Positions 20,001 to 28,421 of a stretch of DNA of 64,000 nt are shown one piece after another. The position numbers were made by a program, and so were the translations under genes. The stretch covers positions 94,867-158,866 of the forward strand of contig NZ_WWCT01000020.1 in NCBI RefSeq assembly GCF_009857605.1, in the 5' to 3' direction. The notes under the pieces are model-generated. The model did no database searches, was not told the DNA's origin, and saw nothing but the letters and a program-made list of their open reading frames with translations. The DNA comes from Duganella levis. Lineage in GTDB: Bacteria > Pseudomonadota > Gammaproteobacteria > Burkholderiales > Burkholderiaceae_D. The first letter of the stretch is position 1. Each line of letters opens with the position of its first letter.

Positions 20001-21983
20001 CAGCGTGCCGTCCGGCGTGCGCAGCGCAGCGCCGTCGAAGTACGCGCCTTCGATGGTGCCATCGGCGCCGCTGTAATTGCGCACCAGTCCCGTTTCGATA
20101 TTGAGGCGCGACAGGCCGCTGTTAGTACTCATCCACAGGTTGCCCGCTTCATCCGGCAGGATCGAGGCGATGGCGTCGTCGGCGATGCCGTCCTGCCGCA
20201 GGTAGCGGCGGAATCGAATGCCGCCATCGGCCGTCACCTCCATCCGGTTCAGGCCCGCCGCCGTGCCGACCCAGATGGTGCCGCGCGGGTCTTCATACAG
20301 GAAGTGCACCTCGTCGTGACTGAGGCTATACGGATCGGCGGGGTCGCGGCGGAAGTGGCGGAAGACGCCGTTCTTGCGGTCCAGCAGATCGAGGCCGTTG
20401 AAGGTGCCGACCCACAGCTGGCCCTTGCGGTCCTCCAGGATAGGCCGCACCACATTGTCCGACAGGCTGCTGCTGTCAGCCGGATCGTGGCGGTAGGTGC
20501 GTACTTCCAGCGTTTGCGGGTCGAGCCGGTGCAAGCCGCCGCGCGAGGCGATCCACAACATGCCGCTGCGGTCCTGGACGATGTTGCGGATAGTGTCGCT
20601 GGATGGATCGCCGCGCACGAAGGAGACGGCGCGGATCGAGCCGGTGGTCAGATTGAGGTGGTTGATGCCGGCCGGACCGCCCAGCCACAGGTTGCCATTC
20701 TTCTCGCGCCACAGCGCGGTGACCTGGTCGTCGCTGATGCTGTTGGCGCGCTTGGGATCATGGCGCCAGACCTTGCTCTCGCCGCTGACCGGGTCATACA
20801 GATTCAAACCGCCGCTGCTGCCCAGCCACAGCTTGCCGTGACCATCGGACAGGATGGCGCGCACCTTGTTGTCGGACAGGGAGTTGGGCTGTTCCGCCTG
20901 GCGCACGATACGCGCGAAACCGCCGCTGCCCATGTCGACGCGGCTGACGCCATCATTCCAGGTGCCGACCCACATGGTCCCCACGCGGTCGCGGAACAGC
21001 GCGGAAATCTGGTTGTCCGCCACGCTGTGCGGATCGCCGATCTGGTGACGGTACGGCACCATGCGCTCTTCCGCCGGCAGCCAACGGAACAGGCCATCGG
21101 CCAGTGACCCTATCCACAGATTGGCCTCGGCATCCTGGTACAGCGAGGTGACGCTGACGCCAGCATTCAGCCCCTCGCGCGCGCCGAGGCGGCGGCGCTG
21201 CGGTTCGGCGGCCAGCAGCCGCCATTGTTCCAGCCCACCCTGCGTGCCGACCCACAGCGTCTGCGCGTTGTCCACCTGGAGCGCCGTCACCGAGTTGAAT
21301 TTGCTGTCGCCGCTGGCGTCGACGTCGTAGTGCTGGAAGCGCGTAGCGCCGGGCGACAGCATGTCCAGCCCCGATGCAGTGCCCACCCACAGGCGGCCGG
21401 CGGCATCGCGCGCCAGCGCCGCCACGTGGTCGTTGGACAGGCTGCCGGCATCCGCCGGATCGTGGTGCCAGCTGGTGAAGCGCCTGGTAGTCGGGTCGAA
21501 GTGATGCAGGCCGTCGGCGCTGGCCACCCACAGGCCGCCGGCGCCATCATCGGCAATCGCGCGCACGTGACGGTTGCCGTTGCCGCGCTGCGGCGATTCG
21601 CGCGGCAGAAAGTGGGTGAAGGTGCGGGTAGCGGAATCGTAGCGATCCAGCCCGCCGTCGGTGCCGATCCACAGCTGGCCGGTGGGATCGAGGTGCAGCA
21701 CGCGCACCCAGTTGTCGACCAGGCTGCGCGGATCGGAGACGGCACTCTTGTAGGTGATGGTGCGGTAGCCGTCGAAGCGCGTCAGGCCGGCCTGGGTGCC
21801 GAGCCACATGAAGCCTTGCCGGTCCTGGGCGATGGCCAGCACCGTTTCCTGCGCCAGGCCATGTTCCACGCTGAGCTGCTCGAAACGCAAGGTGCGCGGC
21901 GGCGCGCCGGCCCATGCCGTGGCTTCCCACAGCATCAAGGCCGGCAGTAGCAGGCAGCAGCAAAGACGTTTAAAACTCGACAT
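17049..21983 (-). CDS. Giant propeller-type hybrid sensor histidine kinase (Reg_prop-Y_Y_Y-GAF-HisKA-HATPase-REC-Hpt)
   Basis: The product is about 1,644 residues. A signal peptide is followed by a periplasmic double beta-propeller: at least 13 repeats of the LWVGTxxGLxRFD type over residues 30-690. A Y_Y_Y immunoglobulin-like domain (YLFRVKAANKDG) and one membrane helix near 810-825 follow, then a coiled coil, a GAF domain (about 900-1065), HisKA with phospho-His near 1140 in MSHEMRTPL, HATPase (VNLVGNAFKF; GTGLGL), a receiver domain with LILMDGRMPEMDG, and a C-terminal Hpt with RLLHGMKGSAGYL. This family senses periplasmic ligands, in Bacteroidetes often glycans, and signals by a four-step phosphorelay. 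The ATG at 21983 lies 4 bases after the patatin stop. An earlier in-frame start at 22028 would precede the signal peptide. Confidence 0.9.
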   Translation of the reverse strand: MSSFKRLCCCLLLPALMLWEATAWAGAPPRTLRFEQLSVEHGLAQETVLAIAQDRQGFMWLGTQAGLTRFDGYRTITYKSAVSDPRSLVDNWVRVLHLDPTGQLWIGTDGGLDRYDSATRTFTHFLPRESPQRGNGNRHVRAIADDGAGGLWVASADGLHHFDPTTRRFTSWHHDPADAGSLSNDHVAALARDAAGRLWVGTASGLDMLSPGATRFQHYDVDASGDSKFNSVTALQVDNAQTLWVGTQGGLEQWRLLAAEPQRRRLGAREGLNAGVSVTSLYQDAEANLWIGSLADGLFRWLPAEERMVPYRHQIGDPHSVADNQISALFRDRVGTMWVGTWNDGVSRVDMGSGGFARIVRQAEQPNSLSDNKVRAILSDGHGKLWLGSSGGLNLYDPVSGESKVWRHDPKRANSISDDQVTALWREKNGNLWLGGPAGINHLNLTTGSIRAVSFVRGDPSSDTIRNIVQDRSGMLWIASRGGLHRLDPQTLEVRTYRHDPADSSSLSDNVVRPILEDRKGQLWVGTFNGLDLLDRKNGVFRHFRRDPADPYSLSHDEVHFLYEDPRGTIWVGTAAGLNRMEVTADGGIRFRRYLRQDGIADDAIASILPDEAGNLWMSTNSGLSRLNIETGLVRNYSGADGTIEGAYFDGAALRTPDGTLYFGGFNGITAFSPTDVRENSVAPTVAITDFQIFNKSIKPGQGDHPDVLKTAIEHTSAVTLPESDSVFSLEFAALHYAAPQRNRFAYQLRGFDEDWVVTDSTKRFATYTNLDPGKYLFRVKAANKDGIWNDNAATLEITIRPPFWKTWWFRTLLVWLGLGAAYAAYHARVRSLQHQQLRLEQLVGSRTAEVEHKNQQLQQQKHELERRRLEAEAQRAEAEQRRIDTELQKEEVEQAHRNISVLSELGREMSASLDMETTMQTLYRHVNHLMHAPIFGIGFVREGDGVIDFPFAIEGGVRTYPYQRRLDQPNQLAVWCLTQRKPILINDFQNEYRDYMDESGLATLTPCVREDGEPAAPAHSMMYAPLIVGDKVVGLLSVQSTERNSYHRVHMDMLQTLASHAAAGLENARAYQQLEETLQTLRHTRDQLMAQERQVRLHTEELALANRALQDNEERLRYAKQKAEDATRQKSEFLANMSHEMRTPLAGVIGMLGFALRDASLAAGTREQILRGQANAQSLLSIINDLLDFSKIEAGKLTIENIDFSLSSAVENVVSLFEEQAAAHSVGFRLTFGDDLPQFVVGDPTRLRQVLVNLVGNAFKFTQQGMVAMHVERVPDDGTDNRIRFSVADTGIGIEADAIPRLFQQFEQADASTTRRYGGTGLGLAICRQLVELMGGSINAVSTPGQGSTFMFEVPLPNGVAPPVVPHVPREPHSHQLKVLCAEDFPTNQIIIRMMLEDLGHKVDIAANGALAVKACSLTRYDLILMDGRMPEMDGASATRLIRSGGPDTAPVRDQELMIIALTANASEEDRSRYLASGMDDFLTKPIDEDKLHFQLSRAIERQLQRGFQLPRMQPRRPLHPAAGTPELDAMFGVAPASLETSRVAQHSGGASDLKARMRSAFNQDAPLRLADLEEALMQRDSETASRLLHGMKGSAGYLEEQELQALCGDLEQEADHGNWEQVESAMPHLRHLLAQARAAGAP

Positions 21984-21987
21984 GCAA

Positions 21988-23163
21988 TCAGGATTCGAAG
22001 AAGGCCAGCACGTCGCTCTTGCGCGCAAAGGTGTCGCGCTGGCCGAGGCGTATCAACTCACAGGTATAGGTAGACTCAAACAACAGGTAGGACGCCAGCG
22101 CCGCGCCGCGCGCTTCGGTGGCGCCGATGCTGGACAACATGGTGCGGATCGGCGCCGGCAGGCTGCCGATGTGGCGGGTGGCGATATCGTCCAGCCGTTC
22201 GGACGGCGCGATCACCAGCAGCTTGACCGGTTTGAGCGGGGTCTTTTCCAGCAGCTCGGGCGGCAGCATCGCCAGGGTTTTGTTGATGCGTTCCAGCCGC
22301 TCGATATCGACCGCCAGGCCGTCGAGGAAGATCGACGACATGGCGTGGCCGGCGATCTGCGCCAGACTCGGATAGCGGGCGGCGTTCTTTTCGGCGGCGC
22401 TACGCGCCGGTTCGGTCAGGCGGCCGGCGCCCACCACCAGCACCTTGCTGGCGCCGAGATGGATGGCCGGCGAGATCGGCGCCAGCTGGCGCATCGAACC
22501 GTCACCGCAGTATTCGCGGTGGCCGCCCATGTACAGCGGCGTGGCCGGGAAGATGAACGGGATCGCCGACGATGCCAGCAAGTGCTCGACGCCGATCTGG
22601 TCTTGCAAGGCCACGCGCTGCATGCGGATCCACGGCGCGATGTCGGCGGCGGTCTGGTAAAAGGTCAGGTGATTGCCGGCGGTGTAGGACGAGGCGGTGA
22701 CGGCCAGCGCGTGCAACAGGCCCTCGGACAGCACGCTGTCGAGACGCGGCAGGTCGAGCATGCGGTGCAGCAGGCCGACCAGCGGCGTATTGTCCAGCAG
22801 GGACGCCGGCGGCGCGGCGCGCCATTTGCGCAGCAGCCAGCCGAACGACAACAGCGACAGCCAGCGCGCACCGGAACGGATCACACCCAGTGAATCGGCA
22901 CGGTACACCTGTTCGACTTCGATATGCTGCCAGACGTCGAGCAGCTTTTGCACGCCTTCGCCGAAGTTATCGGCGCGACAAGCCAGGGCGGTGGCGTTGA
23001 TGGCGCCGGCCGAGGTGCCGCAGATGATATCAAAAGGATTACGGGCCGGAGGCCAGCCCTCTTCCCATAGAATCTCTGAAATCGCTTGCAGCACGCCGAC
23101 CTGGTAGGCAGCCCGCGCGCCGCCGCCGGAAAGGATCAAGCCTGTTTTCTTTTGTAGTCCCAT
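21988..23163 (-). CDS. Patatin-like phospholipase
   Basis: A 391-residue patatin-family acyl hydrolase. The glycine-rich oxyanion hole LSGGGARAAY (residues 11-20), the nucleophile elbow CGTSAGA with Ser51, and the Asp of the catalytic dyad in CGDGSMRQ (about residue 212) are all present. No signal peptide is seen, so it is probably cytoplasmic or peripheral, acting on phospholipids. It precedes the hybrid kinase by 4 bases and follows the HAD phosphatase by 30 bases, all on the minus strand, so it may be expressed with either. Whether lipase activity is linked to signalling is unknown. Confidence 0.85.
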   Translation of the reverse strand: MGLQKKTGLILSGGGARAAYQVGVLQAISEILWEEGWPPARNPFDIICGTSAGAINATALACRADNFGEGVQKLLDVWQHIEVEQVYRADSLGVIRSGARWLSLLSFGWLLRKWRAAPPASLLDNTPLVGLLHRMLDLPRLDSVLSEGLLHALAVTASSYTAGNHLTFYQTAADIAPWIRMQRVALQDQIGVEHLLASSAIPFIFPATPLYMGGHREYCGDGSMRQLAPISPAIHLGASKVLVVGAGRLTEPARSAAEKNAARYPSLAQIAGHAMSSIFLDGLAVDIERLERINKTLAMLPPELLEKTPLKPVKLLVIAPSERLDDIATRHIGSLPAPIRTMLSSIGATEARGAALASYLLFESTYTCELIRLGQRDTFARKSDVLAFFES

Positions 23164-23193
23164 CTTGCAAGGTTATCAGGGTCTACGCGGTTT

Positions 23194-23859
23194 TCATAGC
23201 TGCACGGTGAACAGCGGGTCACGGTATGTGGCAAAGGTTTGCCAGCCCGGCAACGGGCGGCGCGACTTGATCAGCGCATGGGCGCCGCTACGGCGGGCGG
23301 CGGCGCCGTCGCGTTCCGGACGATCCCCAATCATCACGGTGGACGCTGGGGCGGCGCCGGCCAGCGCCATTGCCAGCTGCAAGCCGCGCGGATGAGGTTT
23401 GAGGACGCCGACATCGCCGGCGCAAACGATGATATCGGCCGCCAGCCCGGTGGCTTGCAATTTGGCCTGCGCCGGGTAGTCGGACAGGATGGCGATACGC
23501 TTGCCGCGTGCGCGCAGGCGCTGGAACAGCTCCGGCAGGCCGTCGTAGCGGCAGGCAGCGATGTGCCGCAGTGGGCGTTGTTCCAGCCATTCGGTGGCCA
23601 GCGCCGCCACGGTGGCCGGCGGCAGTCTGCAACGGCCGGCCGTTTGCATCAGCAGCACCTGCTCAAAGTCCTGAACTTCGTCGTCGGCCAGTTGCTCGCG
23701 CAAGCGGCGGTAGGCTGCCAGCAGGCGCGGTGTGCGCAGGCTGCGACTGCGCAGCGCGTGCAGCAGCAGTTCGTAAGCCATCTTCAGGCGCAGGCGCCGC
23801 TGGTTGTACAGCGTGCCGTCGACGTCGAATACAGCCAGTGTGACTGCGTTCCAGTCCAT
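23194..23859 (-). CDS. HAD-superfamily phosphatase
   Basis: A 221-residue HAD hydrolase. Motif I FDVDGTLYN has the nucleophile Asp12 and acid/base Asp14; motif II is ILSDYP; the motif III Lys is in VLKPHP; motif IV is MIGDRPERD. A helical cap lies between motifs I and II. The ATG follows the UbiA-family stop by a single base, indicating translational coupling. With a UbiA protein of the phosphoribosyltransferase type just upstream, the plausible role is removal of the 5-phosphate from polyprenyl-phosphoryl-5-phosphoribose; this is inference from position and family, not from a substrate signature. Confidence 0.82.
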   Translation of the reverse strand: MDWNAVTLAVFDVDGTLYNQRRLRLKMAYELLLHALRSRSLRTPRLLAAYRRLREQLADDEVQDFEQVLLMQTAGRCRLPPATVAALATEWLEQRPLRHIAACRYDGLPELFQRLRARGKRIAILSDYPAQAKLQATGLAADIIVCAGDVGVLKPHPRGLQLAMALAGAAPASTVMIGDRPERDGAAARRSGAHALIKSRRPLPGWQTFATYRDPLFTVQL

Positions 23860-23860
23860 G

Positions 23861-24844
23861 CTACGGCAGGCCGATGAAGCGTTGTCCGGCTAGCCATTCG
23901 AAAGCCGGGATGTCGATAAAGGTGGCGACGCCGAAGCTGATAGCGACTGCGGCGACGATCAGGATCAGGCCACGTTCGCGGAACAGCTTCTCCGGCGCCT
24001 GCGCCGACGATCCGGCCTGCATGGCCAGCGCCAGGTACTGCGCGAACAGCGCGGTGATGAAGGGCATCAGTAGCAGGTACTCGATGCGGTATTTGATCAG
24101 GAATACGGCCAGGAAGAAGTTCGACAGCAGGCCGTAGGTGAAGCACGAGACGTTGAGCGAGGTTTCACTATAGCCGGCGAAGCTGGCGCGGTAACGCACC
24201 AGCAGCGCGCGGCCGTGGGTGGCGGTGATTTCGCGGTATTCGGAATAGCGCTTGGCGGCCATCAGGAAAGCGCCGCCGAACCAGTAGGCCAGGATCACCG
24301 ACGATGGCGGCAGCGAGGTCGGATCGATGATGATCCAGCCGATCAGCAGGCGCAGTGGGTTGTTGACGGATTCGGACAGCACGTCTAGATAGGCTTTGTC
24401 CTTGGTCCGCAGCGGCTGGACGTTGTACACCACGCCCTGTAGTGCGAACAACACCGCCACCAGCGTCAAGGTGGCGCTGGAACGCGAGGCGCATAACAGG
24501 CCGGCGCCGAGGAACACCAGCCATTCGAGGAAGACCCATTTGCCTTTGAGTTCGCGTTGCACCGAGGGGCGCTGGGATTTGGTTGGGTGGTGGCGGTCGA
24601 AGGCGCTGTCCAGCCATTCGTTGATGCAGTAGTTGGCGGAGGCGATGGCGATGGCGGTCACCAGGCCGAAGAGCAGGTCCAGACCTAGTTGGGTAGTGTG
24701 CACGCCGCGCAGCAGGTAGGCCAACATGACGCCGGGCAGGATGAAGATGTGTTTCGTGCTGTGGTCGAAGCGGGCGATGGCGAGGTAGTCGCGGAAGCGG
24801 CCAGGTTGCCGCGTCAGGCTGGGCGACAGGGTGTCGGCTTGCAT
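23861..24844 (-). CDS. UbiA-family prenyltransferase, polyprenyl-phosphate phosphoribosyltransferase-like
   Basis: A 327-residue polytopic membrane protein of the UbiA superfamily. The first acidic motif is N75-x3-D79-x3-D83 and continues directly as DRHHPTKSQRP, the HPxKxxRP extension typical of decaprenyl-phosphate 5-phosphoribosyltransferase (mycobacterial Rv3806c type) rather than of quinone or heme prenyltransferases. The second site, YSEYRE near residue 218, also differs from the DxxxD of quinone enzymes. It would transfer phosphoribose from PRPP to polyprenyl phosphate. It lies 13 bases after a GT-C glycosyltransferase and one base before a HAD phosphatase. An ordinary prenyltransferase role remains possible. 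Confidence 0.75.
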   Translation of the reverse strand: MQADTLSPSLTRQPGRFRDYLAIARFDHSTKHIFILPGVMLAYLLRGVHTTQLGLDLLFGLVTAIAIASANYCINEWLDSAFDRHHPTKSQRPSVQRELKGKWVFLEWLVFLGAGLLCASRSSATLTLVAVLFALQGVVYNVQPLRTKDKAYLDVLSESVNNPLRLLIGWIIIDPTSLPPSSVILAYWFGGAFLMAAKRYSEYREITATHGRALLVRYRASFAGYSETSLNVSCFTYGLLSNFFLAVFLIKYRIEYLLLMPFITALFAQYLALAMQAGSSAQAPEKLFRERGLILIVAAVAISFGVATFIDIPAFEWLAGQRFIGLP

Positions 24845-24857
24845 GGCGTGTCCCCTT

Positions 24858-26447
24858 TCATTGGCGTTGCATGAGCTGGCCGAGGTAGGCCAGGTTGACG
24901 GTTTGCGTGGTGTTGCTGTCGCGCGGACGGCGCAGGTAGACGTCGACGGCGTGCGGGTGCTGCTGGCCGTAGCGGGTGATGTCGTAGCTGGCGCGGCGTT
25001 GCCAGTGTTCGGGATCGGCTTGGAGCAGTTGTTCGATTTGCTGGTGGTAGGGGCGTGCCTGATTGGATTCGATCGTGTGATCGATCACGACGGCGTTGAC
25101 GGGGATGGCATCCAGCATGGCGCGCATGGCGTCATCGGTGGCGAAGCGCGGGTGGCTGGCGCGGCCTAGCCAGTCTTCACTGACCAGCAGTTTGCTGCCG
25201 CGCAGGGCCAGCGAGTGCGGACGGCGGTCGCGCAGCGCGATGGCGGCGACCATGCTGCCTTCGCCGCGGGCGTCCGAGATAAGTAGCAGCGTTGGCGTGG
25301 GCTGGCTGGCCAGATCGGCGGCGATTTGGTCGTAGCCGCTGTTGCGCATGGTGTCGGGCAGATGGAACATCGTCAGCAGGACGATGATGGTGGCGGCGCT
25401 CCAGGCGATGGCCGGTGCGCCGAGCGTCGCCAGCCAGTGCAGGCCGGCGGCGGCAAACAACACCAGTGCCGGCAGCAGTTGCAGCATGTAGCGCTGCTCG
25501 ATGCCGGCAGGGACCACGCACTGGATCAGCAGCACGCCAATCGCCATCGCAGCCAGCGCCGGCCACTCCGCCGGGCGTGGCGATGGCTGGCGGCACAGCA
25601 TGGTGTGCCACACGCCCAGCGCGGCCAGTAGCGTTAGCGCGGGGCCGGTGGCGCGCAGTGCGGCTAGCGGGAAGTAGGCCATGGCCTGTTGGAAGAACGC
25701 GGCGGGTGCGGTGGCGTCGATGCCGACCATGGCGTTGGGCGACATGCCGCGCGTGGCCACGTACCAGGGCACGCACAGTGCGCCGACCATCAGCGCCGCC
25801 AGCCAAAGCCGCCAGTTGGTCAGCAGACGCCACTCCCCTGTCAGCCCAATCACAATCGGCGGCACCACGGCCAACGCCCATGCGCTGCCGCGCGTGAGTA
25901 TCGCCGCCGAGGCCAGGCCGCCGAACAGTAGCGCATCAACCGTCGTGCGGCGGCGCGCGAACCGCGCAAACGCCAGCGTGCTGACCAGGATCAGCAGCGT
26001 CACCAGATGCTCGGTCATGACGACCGCACTGGACTCCTGCACCAGCGGCAGCGCCAGATACACCGCACCGGCAAACACGCCCGCCACCGGCGACAGCAAG
26101 CGCCACGCCGCAGCCGCCATCAGCCCTGCGGTGGCGGCGGCAAACACCGCCATCAACACCAGCGCCGACGCGCGCGAGACGCCAAACAGCAAATACCAAA
26201 CCGCCAGCAGTCCATGCAGTAGCGGCGGCCAGTTACCGATAGCGACTTTGGGATAGTGAAGATAGAACTGCTGCGCAAACGCCATCGGCTGGCCGGCGCC
26301 GGGATGGACCAGGAAATCATGCACCATCACCGACGAGACGAAATGCGCCGCCTCGTCAGGGTGGCCACCAAAGCCGCTGGCATAGGCGCCGCCAAGCCAC
26401 TGCAACAGCAGCGCTTCCGCCAGAAACAGCAGTGGGAGGAACTTCAT
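24858..26447 (-). CDS. GT-C (ArnT/PMT-like, family 39 type) membrane glycosyltransferase
   Basis: A 529-residue integral membrane protein with about 11 hydrophobic segments. The first periplasmic loop carries SGFGGHPDEAAHFV, the Asp-Glu signature of GT-C enzymes that use polyprenyl-phosphate sugars. A second conserved loop, FYLHYPKVAIGNWPPLLHG, is typical of the same group. A soluble C-terminal domain of about 150 residues contains LLISDARGEGSMVAAIALRD. It is the first gene of the GT-C/UbiA/HAD set, preceded by an AT-rich stretch that could hold its promoter. Most likely it transfers the sugar built by the next two genes to a periplasmic or surface acceptor. Confidence 0.8.
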   Translation of the reverse strand: MKFLPLLFLAEALLLQWLGGAYASGFGGHPDEAAHFVSSVMVHDFLVHPGAGQPMAFAQQFYLHYPKVAIGNWPPLLHGLLAVWYLLFGVSRASALVLMAVFAAATAGLMAAAAWRLLSPVAGVFAGAVYLALPLVQESSAVVMTEHLVTLLILVSTLAFARFARRRTTVDALLFGGLASAAILTRGSAWALAVVPPIVIGLTGEWRLLTNWRLWLAALMVGALCVPWYVATRGMSPNAMVGIDATAPAAFFQQAMAYFPLAALRATGPALTLLAALGVWHTMLCRQPSPRPAEWPALAAMAIGVLLIQCVVPAGIEQRYMLQLLPALVLFAAAGLHWLATLGAPAIAWSAATIIVLLTMFHLPDTMRNSGYDQIAADLASQPTPTLLLISDARGEGSMVAAIALRDRRPHSLALRGSKLLVSEDWLGRASHPRFATDDAMRAMLDAIPVNAVVIDHTIESNQARPYHQQIEQLLQADPEHWQRRASYDITRYGQQHPHAVDVYLRRPRDSNTTQTVNLAYLGQLMQRQ

Positions 26448-26539
26448 CTTGGCACCGTCGATGCAGGGTTGCAGACGGTTCCAAGTCTACTTAATTAAAA
26501 CTTAATCTTATTTATCAAATAATGATTGTTTGCGCCAGA

Positions 26540-28330
26540 TCAGTCGCCCAGCACCACACCTTCACGACGCGGATCGGCGCCGCCGAACCACTCCTGCTTG
26601 CCGTTGACGGTACGACGCTGAATGCCCTGCAAGCCAGAGTTCTGGTCATATTCGCGGATATCGTGGCCACGTGCCTTCAGCTCAGCCACCACCGCACGGC
26701 TGACGCGCCCTGCTTCCAGCTCGGTCGGTCCATTGCGGCTGCCGATGTTGGGCAGACTGATCGCCTGCTGCACATCCAGCCCCCAGTCCAGCGTACCGAC
26801 CAACACCTTGGCCACGTAGTTGATGATGGCCGAACCGCCCGGCGAACCGGTGGCCAGCACCAGCTTCTGCGTGCCCTTCTCGAACACCAGCGTCGGCGAC
26901 ATCGCGCTGCGCGGCCGTTTGCCCGCCTGCACGCGATTGGCGATCGGGCCGTCCGCATCCTGCGAATCGAAGGAGAAGTCGGTCAGCTGGTTATTCAGGA
27001 TGAAGCCATCGACCATCTGGCGCGAACCGAAAGCGTCTTCCACCGACGTCGTCATCGACAGCGCGCCGCCAAACTGGTCCACCGCCACAAAGTGCGACGT
27101 CGAAGGCGTCTGGATCGCGTTGTCGGTGCCCCATGCTACTTGCATGGTGGCCGGCGTGCCGTATGGCGCGGTGCCCATCGACTGCTGGCCGATCAGCGAT
27201 GCGCGCTGTTTCAGGTAGCCCTTGTCCAGCATGGCGCTGACACCTTTGCCGGGCAGCGGAATGAAGTCGGTATCGGCCACGTAGCGGTTACGGTCGGCAA
27301 ACGCCAGCCGGCCTGCTTCCGTGAACAGGTGAATGCCCTCCGCCGTCAACTGCCCATTGACCGGCTTGTAAGGGCTGATGTCCTTGTACGACAGTATGCC
27401 CAGCATCTGTGCAATGGCGATACCGCCGGACGATGGCGGCGGCGCGCCACACACCGTCCATTGCTTGTAGTCGCTGCAGATCGGCGCGCGTTCCTTGGCC
27501 TGGTAGCCGGCGATATCGGCGGCGGTGAGCTTGCCCGGATTGGTCGGATGCGCGGCCACCTTGGCGGCGATGTCGTTGGCGATGCGGCCTTTGTAGAAAG
27601 CGTCCGCGCCGCCATCGGCGATTTCGCGCAGCGTGCGCGCCAGTTCGGGATTCTTCAGGATATAGCCGACCGCGCGCGGCTTGCCGTCGGCGTCGAAGAA
27701 GTAAGCGCGCGCCACCGGATCGCGCGCCAGGAATCGGTCGTGCGAGATCAGCGCGTTCAAGCGCGGGCTGACTGCAAAGCCGTTCTCCGCCAGCTGGATG
27801 GCCGGCTGGAACAGCGTTTTCCACGGCAGCTTGCCGTGCTGTTTGTGCGCCAGCTCCAGCATGCGCAGCACGCCCGGCGCCCCCACCGAGCGGCCGCCGA
27901 CGATGCCGGCTTCACGCGACAGCGGCTTGCCGTCCTTGTCCTGGAACAGATGTTCGTCCGCAGCGGCTGGCGCGGTTTCGCGGCCGTCGTAGGATTGCAC
28001 GTGTTTGCCGTCGGCGTAGACCATGAACGAACCACCGCCGATGCCGGACGATTGCGGCTCCACCAGCGTTAATACCAGCTGCACGGCGATGGCGGCGTCG
28101 ATCGCAGCGCCGCACTGCTTCAGCACCTGATAACCGGCTTGCGTGGCCAGCGGATTGGCTGCAGCCACCATGAATTTTTGTGAGGACTTGCCGACCTTGT
28201 CAGCGTAGCCGGTGGCGATTTCCGGCGCAGCATCGGTCTTGGCAGCGGTCGTGGCGCGTTGGGCGTGGGCTGGCGCGTGGAGTGCGCCGATCATTGCGAC
28301 GCTCAGCGCCAGGATCTTCATACGGTTCAT
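26540..28330 (-). CDS. ggt: Gamma-glutamyltransferase
   Basis: A 596-residue precursor with signal peptide MNRMKILALSVAMIGALHAP ending at AHA. The large subunit contains GGGSFMVY and YDGRETAP, whose Arg binds gamma-glutamate. The autoprocessing Thr is in STSHFVAVDQ, the N-terminus of the small subunit, followed by the substrate-binding SMTTSVEDAFGS. It acts in the periplasm on glutathione and gamma-glutamyl peptides. The start is fixed by TTGGAGAG before the ATG at 28330; a longer in-frame extension upstream would bury the signal peptide. It stands alone: the next minus-strand gene is 92 bases downstream. Confidence 0.92.
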   Translation of the reverse strand: MNRMKILALSVAMIGALHAPAHAQRATTAAKTDAAPEIATGYADKVGKSSQKFMVAAANPLATQAGYQVLKQCGAAIDAAIAVQLVLTLVEPQSSGIGGGSFMVYADGKHVQSYDGRETAPAAADEHLFQDKDGKPLSREAGIVGGRSVGAPGVLRMLELAHKQHGKLPWKTLFQPAIQLAENGFAVSPRLNALISHDRFLARDPVARAYFFDADGKPRAVGYILKNPELARTLREIADGGADAFYKGRIANDIAAKVAAHPTNPGKLTAADIAGYQAKERAPICSDYKQWTVCGAPPPSSGGIAIAQMLGILSYKDISPYKPVNGQLTAEGIHLFTEAGRLAFADRNRYVADTDFIPLPGKGVSAMLDKGYLKQRASLIGQQSMGTAPYGTPATMQVAWGTDNAIQTPSTSHFVAVDQFGGALSMTTSVEDAFGSRQMVDGFILNNQLTDFSFDSQDADGPIANRVQAGKRPRSAMSPTLVFEKGTQKLVLATGSPGGSAIINYVAKVLVGTLDWGLDVQQAISLPNIGSRNGPTELEAGRVSRAVVAELKARGHDIREYDQNSGLQGIQRRTVNGKQEWFGGADPRREGVVLGD

Positions 28331-28340
28331 GGACTCTCCA

Positions 28341-28370
28341 AAATGAAAGCGCGCGGCCTGCGCCGCGCGC
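28341..28370 (-). terminator. Putative intrinsic terminator after the SDR gene
   Basis: A perfect 9-bp GC stem, GCGCGCGGC (349-357) and GCCGCGCGC (362-370), encloses a 4-base loop. On the minus strand it is followed by TTTCATTTT. It lies about 50 bases after the SDR stop and just upstream of the gamma-glutamyltransferase start, so it can separate the two transcripts. Confidence 0.6.
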
Positions 28371-28421
28371 ACTATCACGTTGCATCCTACACGAAATCGT
28401 TTAGATCGTTTTATTTGTGTA

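Noticed and set aside
17502..21107. A 1,201-codon open frame antisense to the hybrid kinase
   Set aside because: It is the antisense shadow of a GC-rich coding region; the translation is low-complexity His/Arg/Gln-rich with no domain, while the sense strand encodes an intact multidomain kinase.
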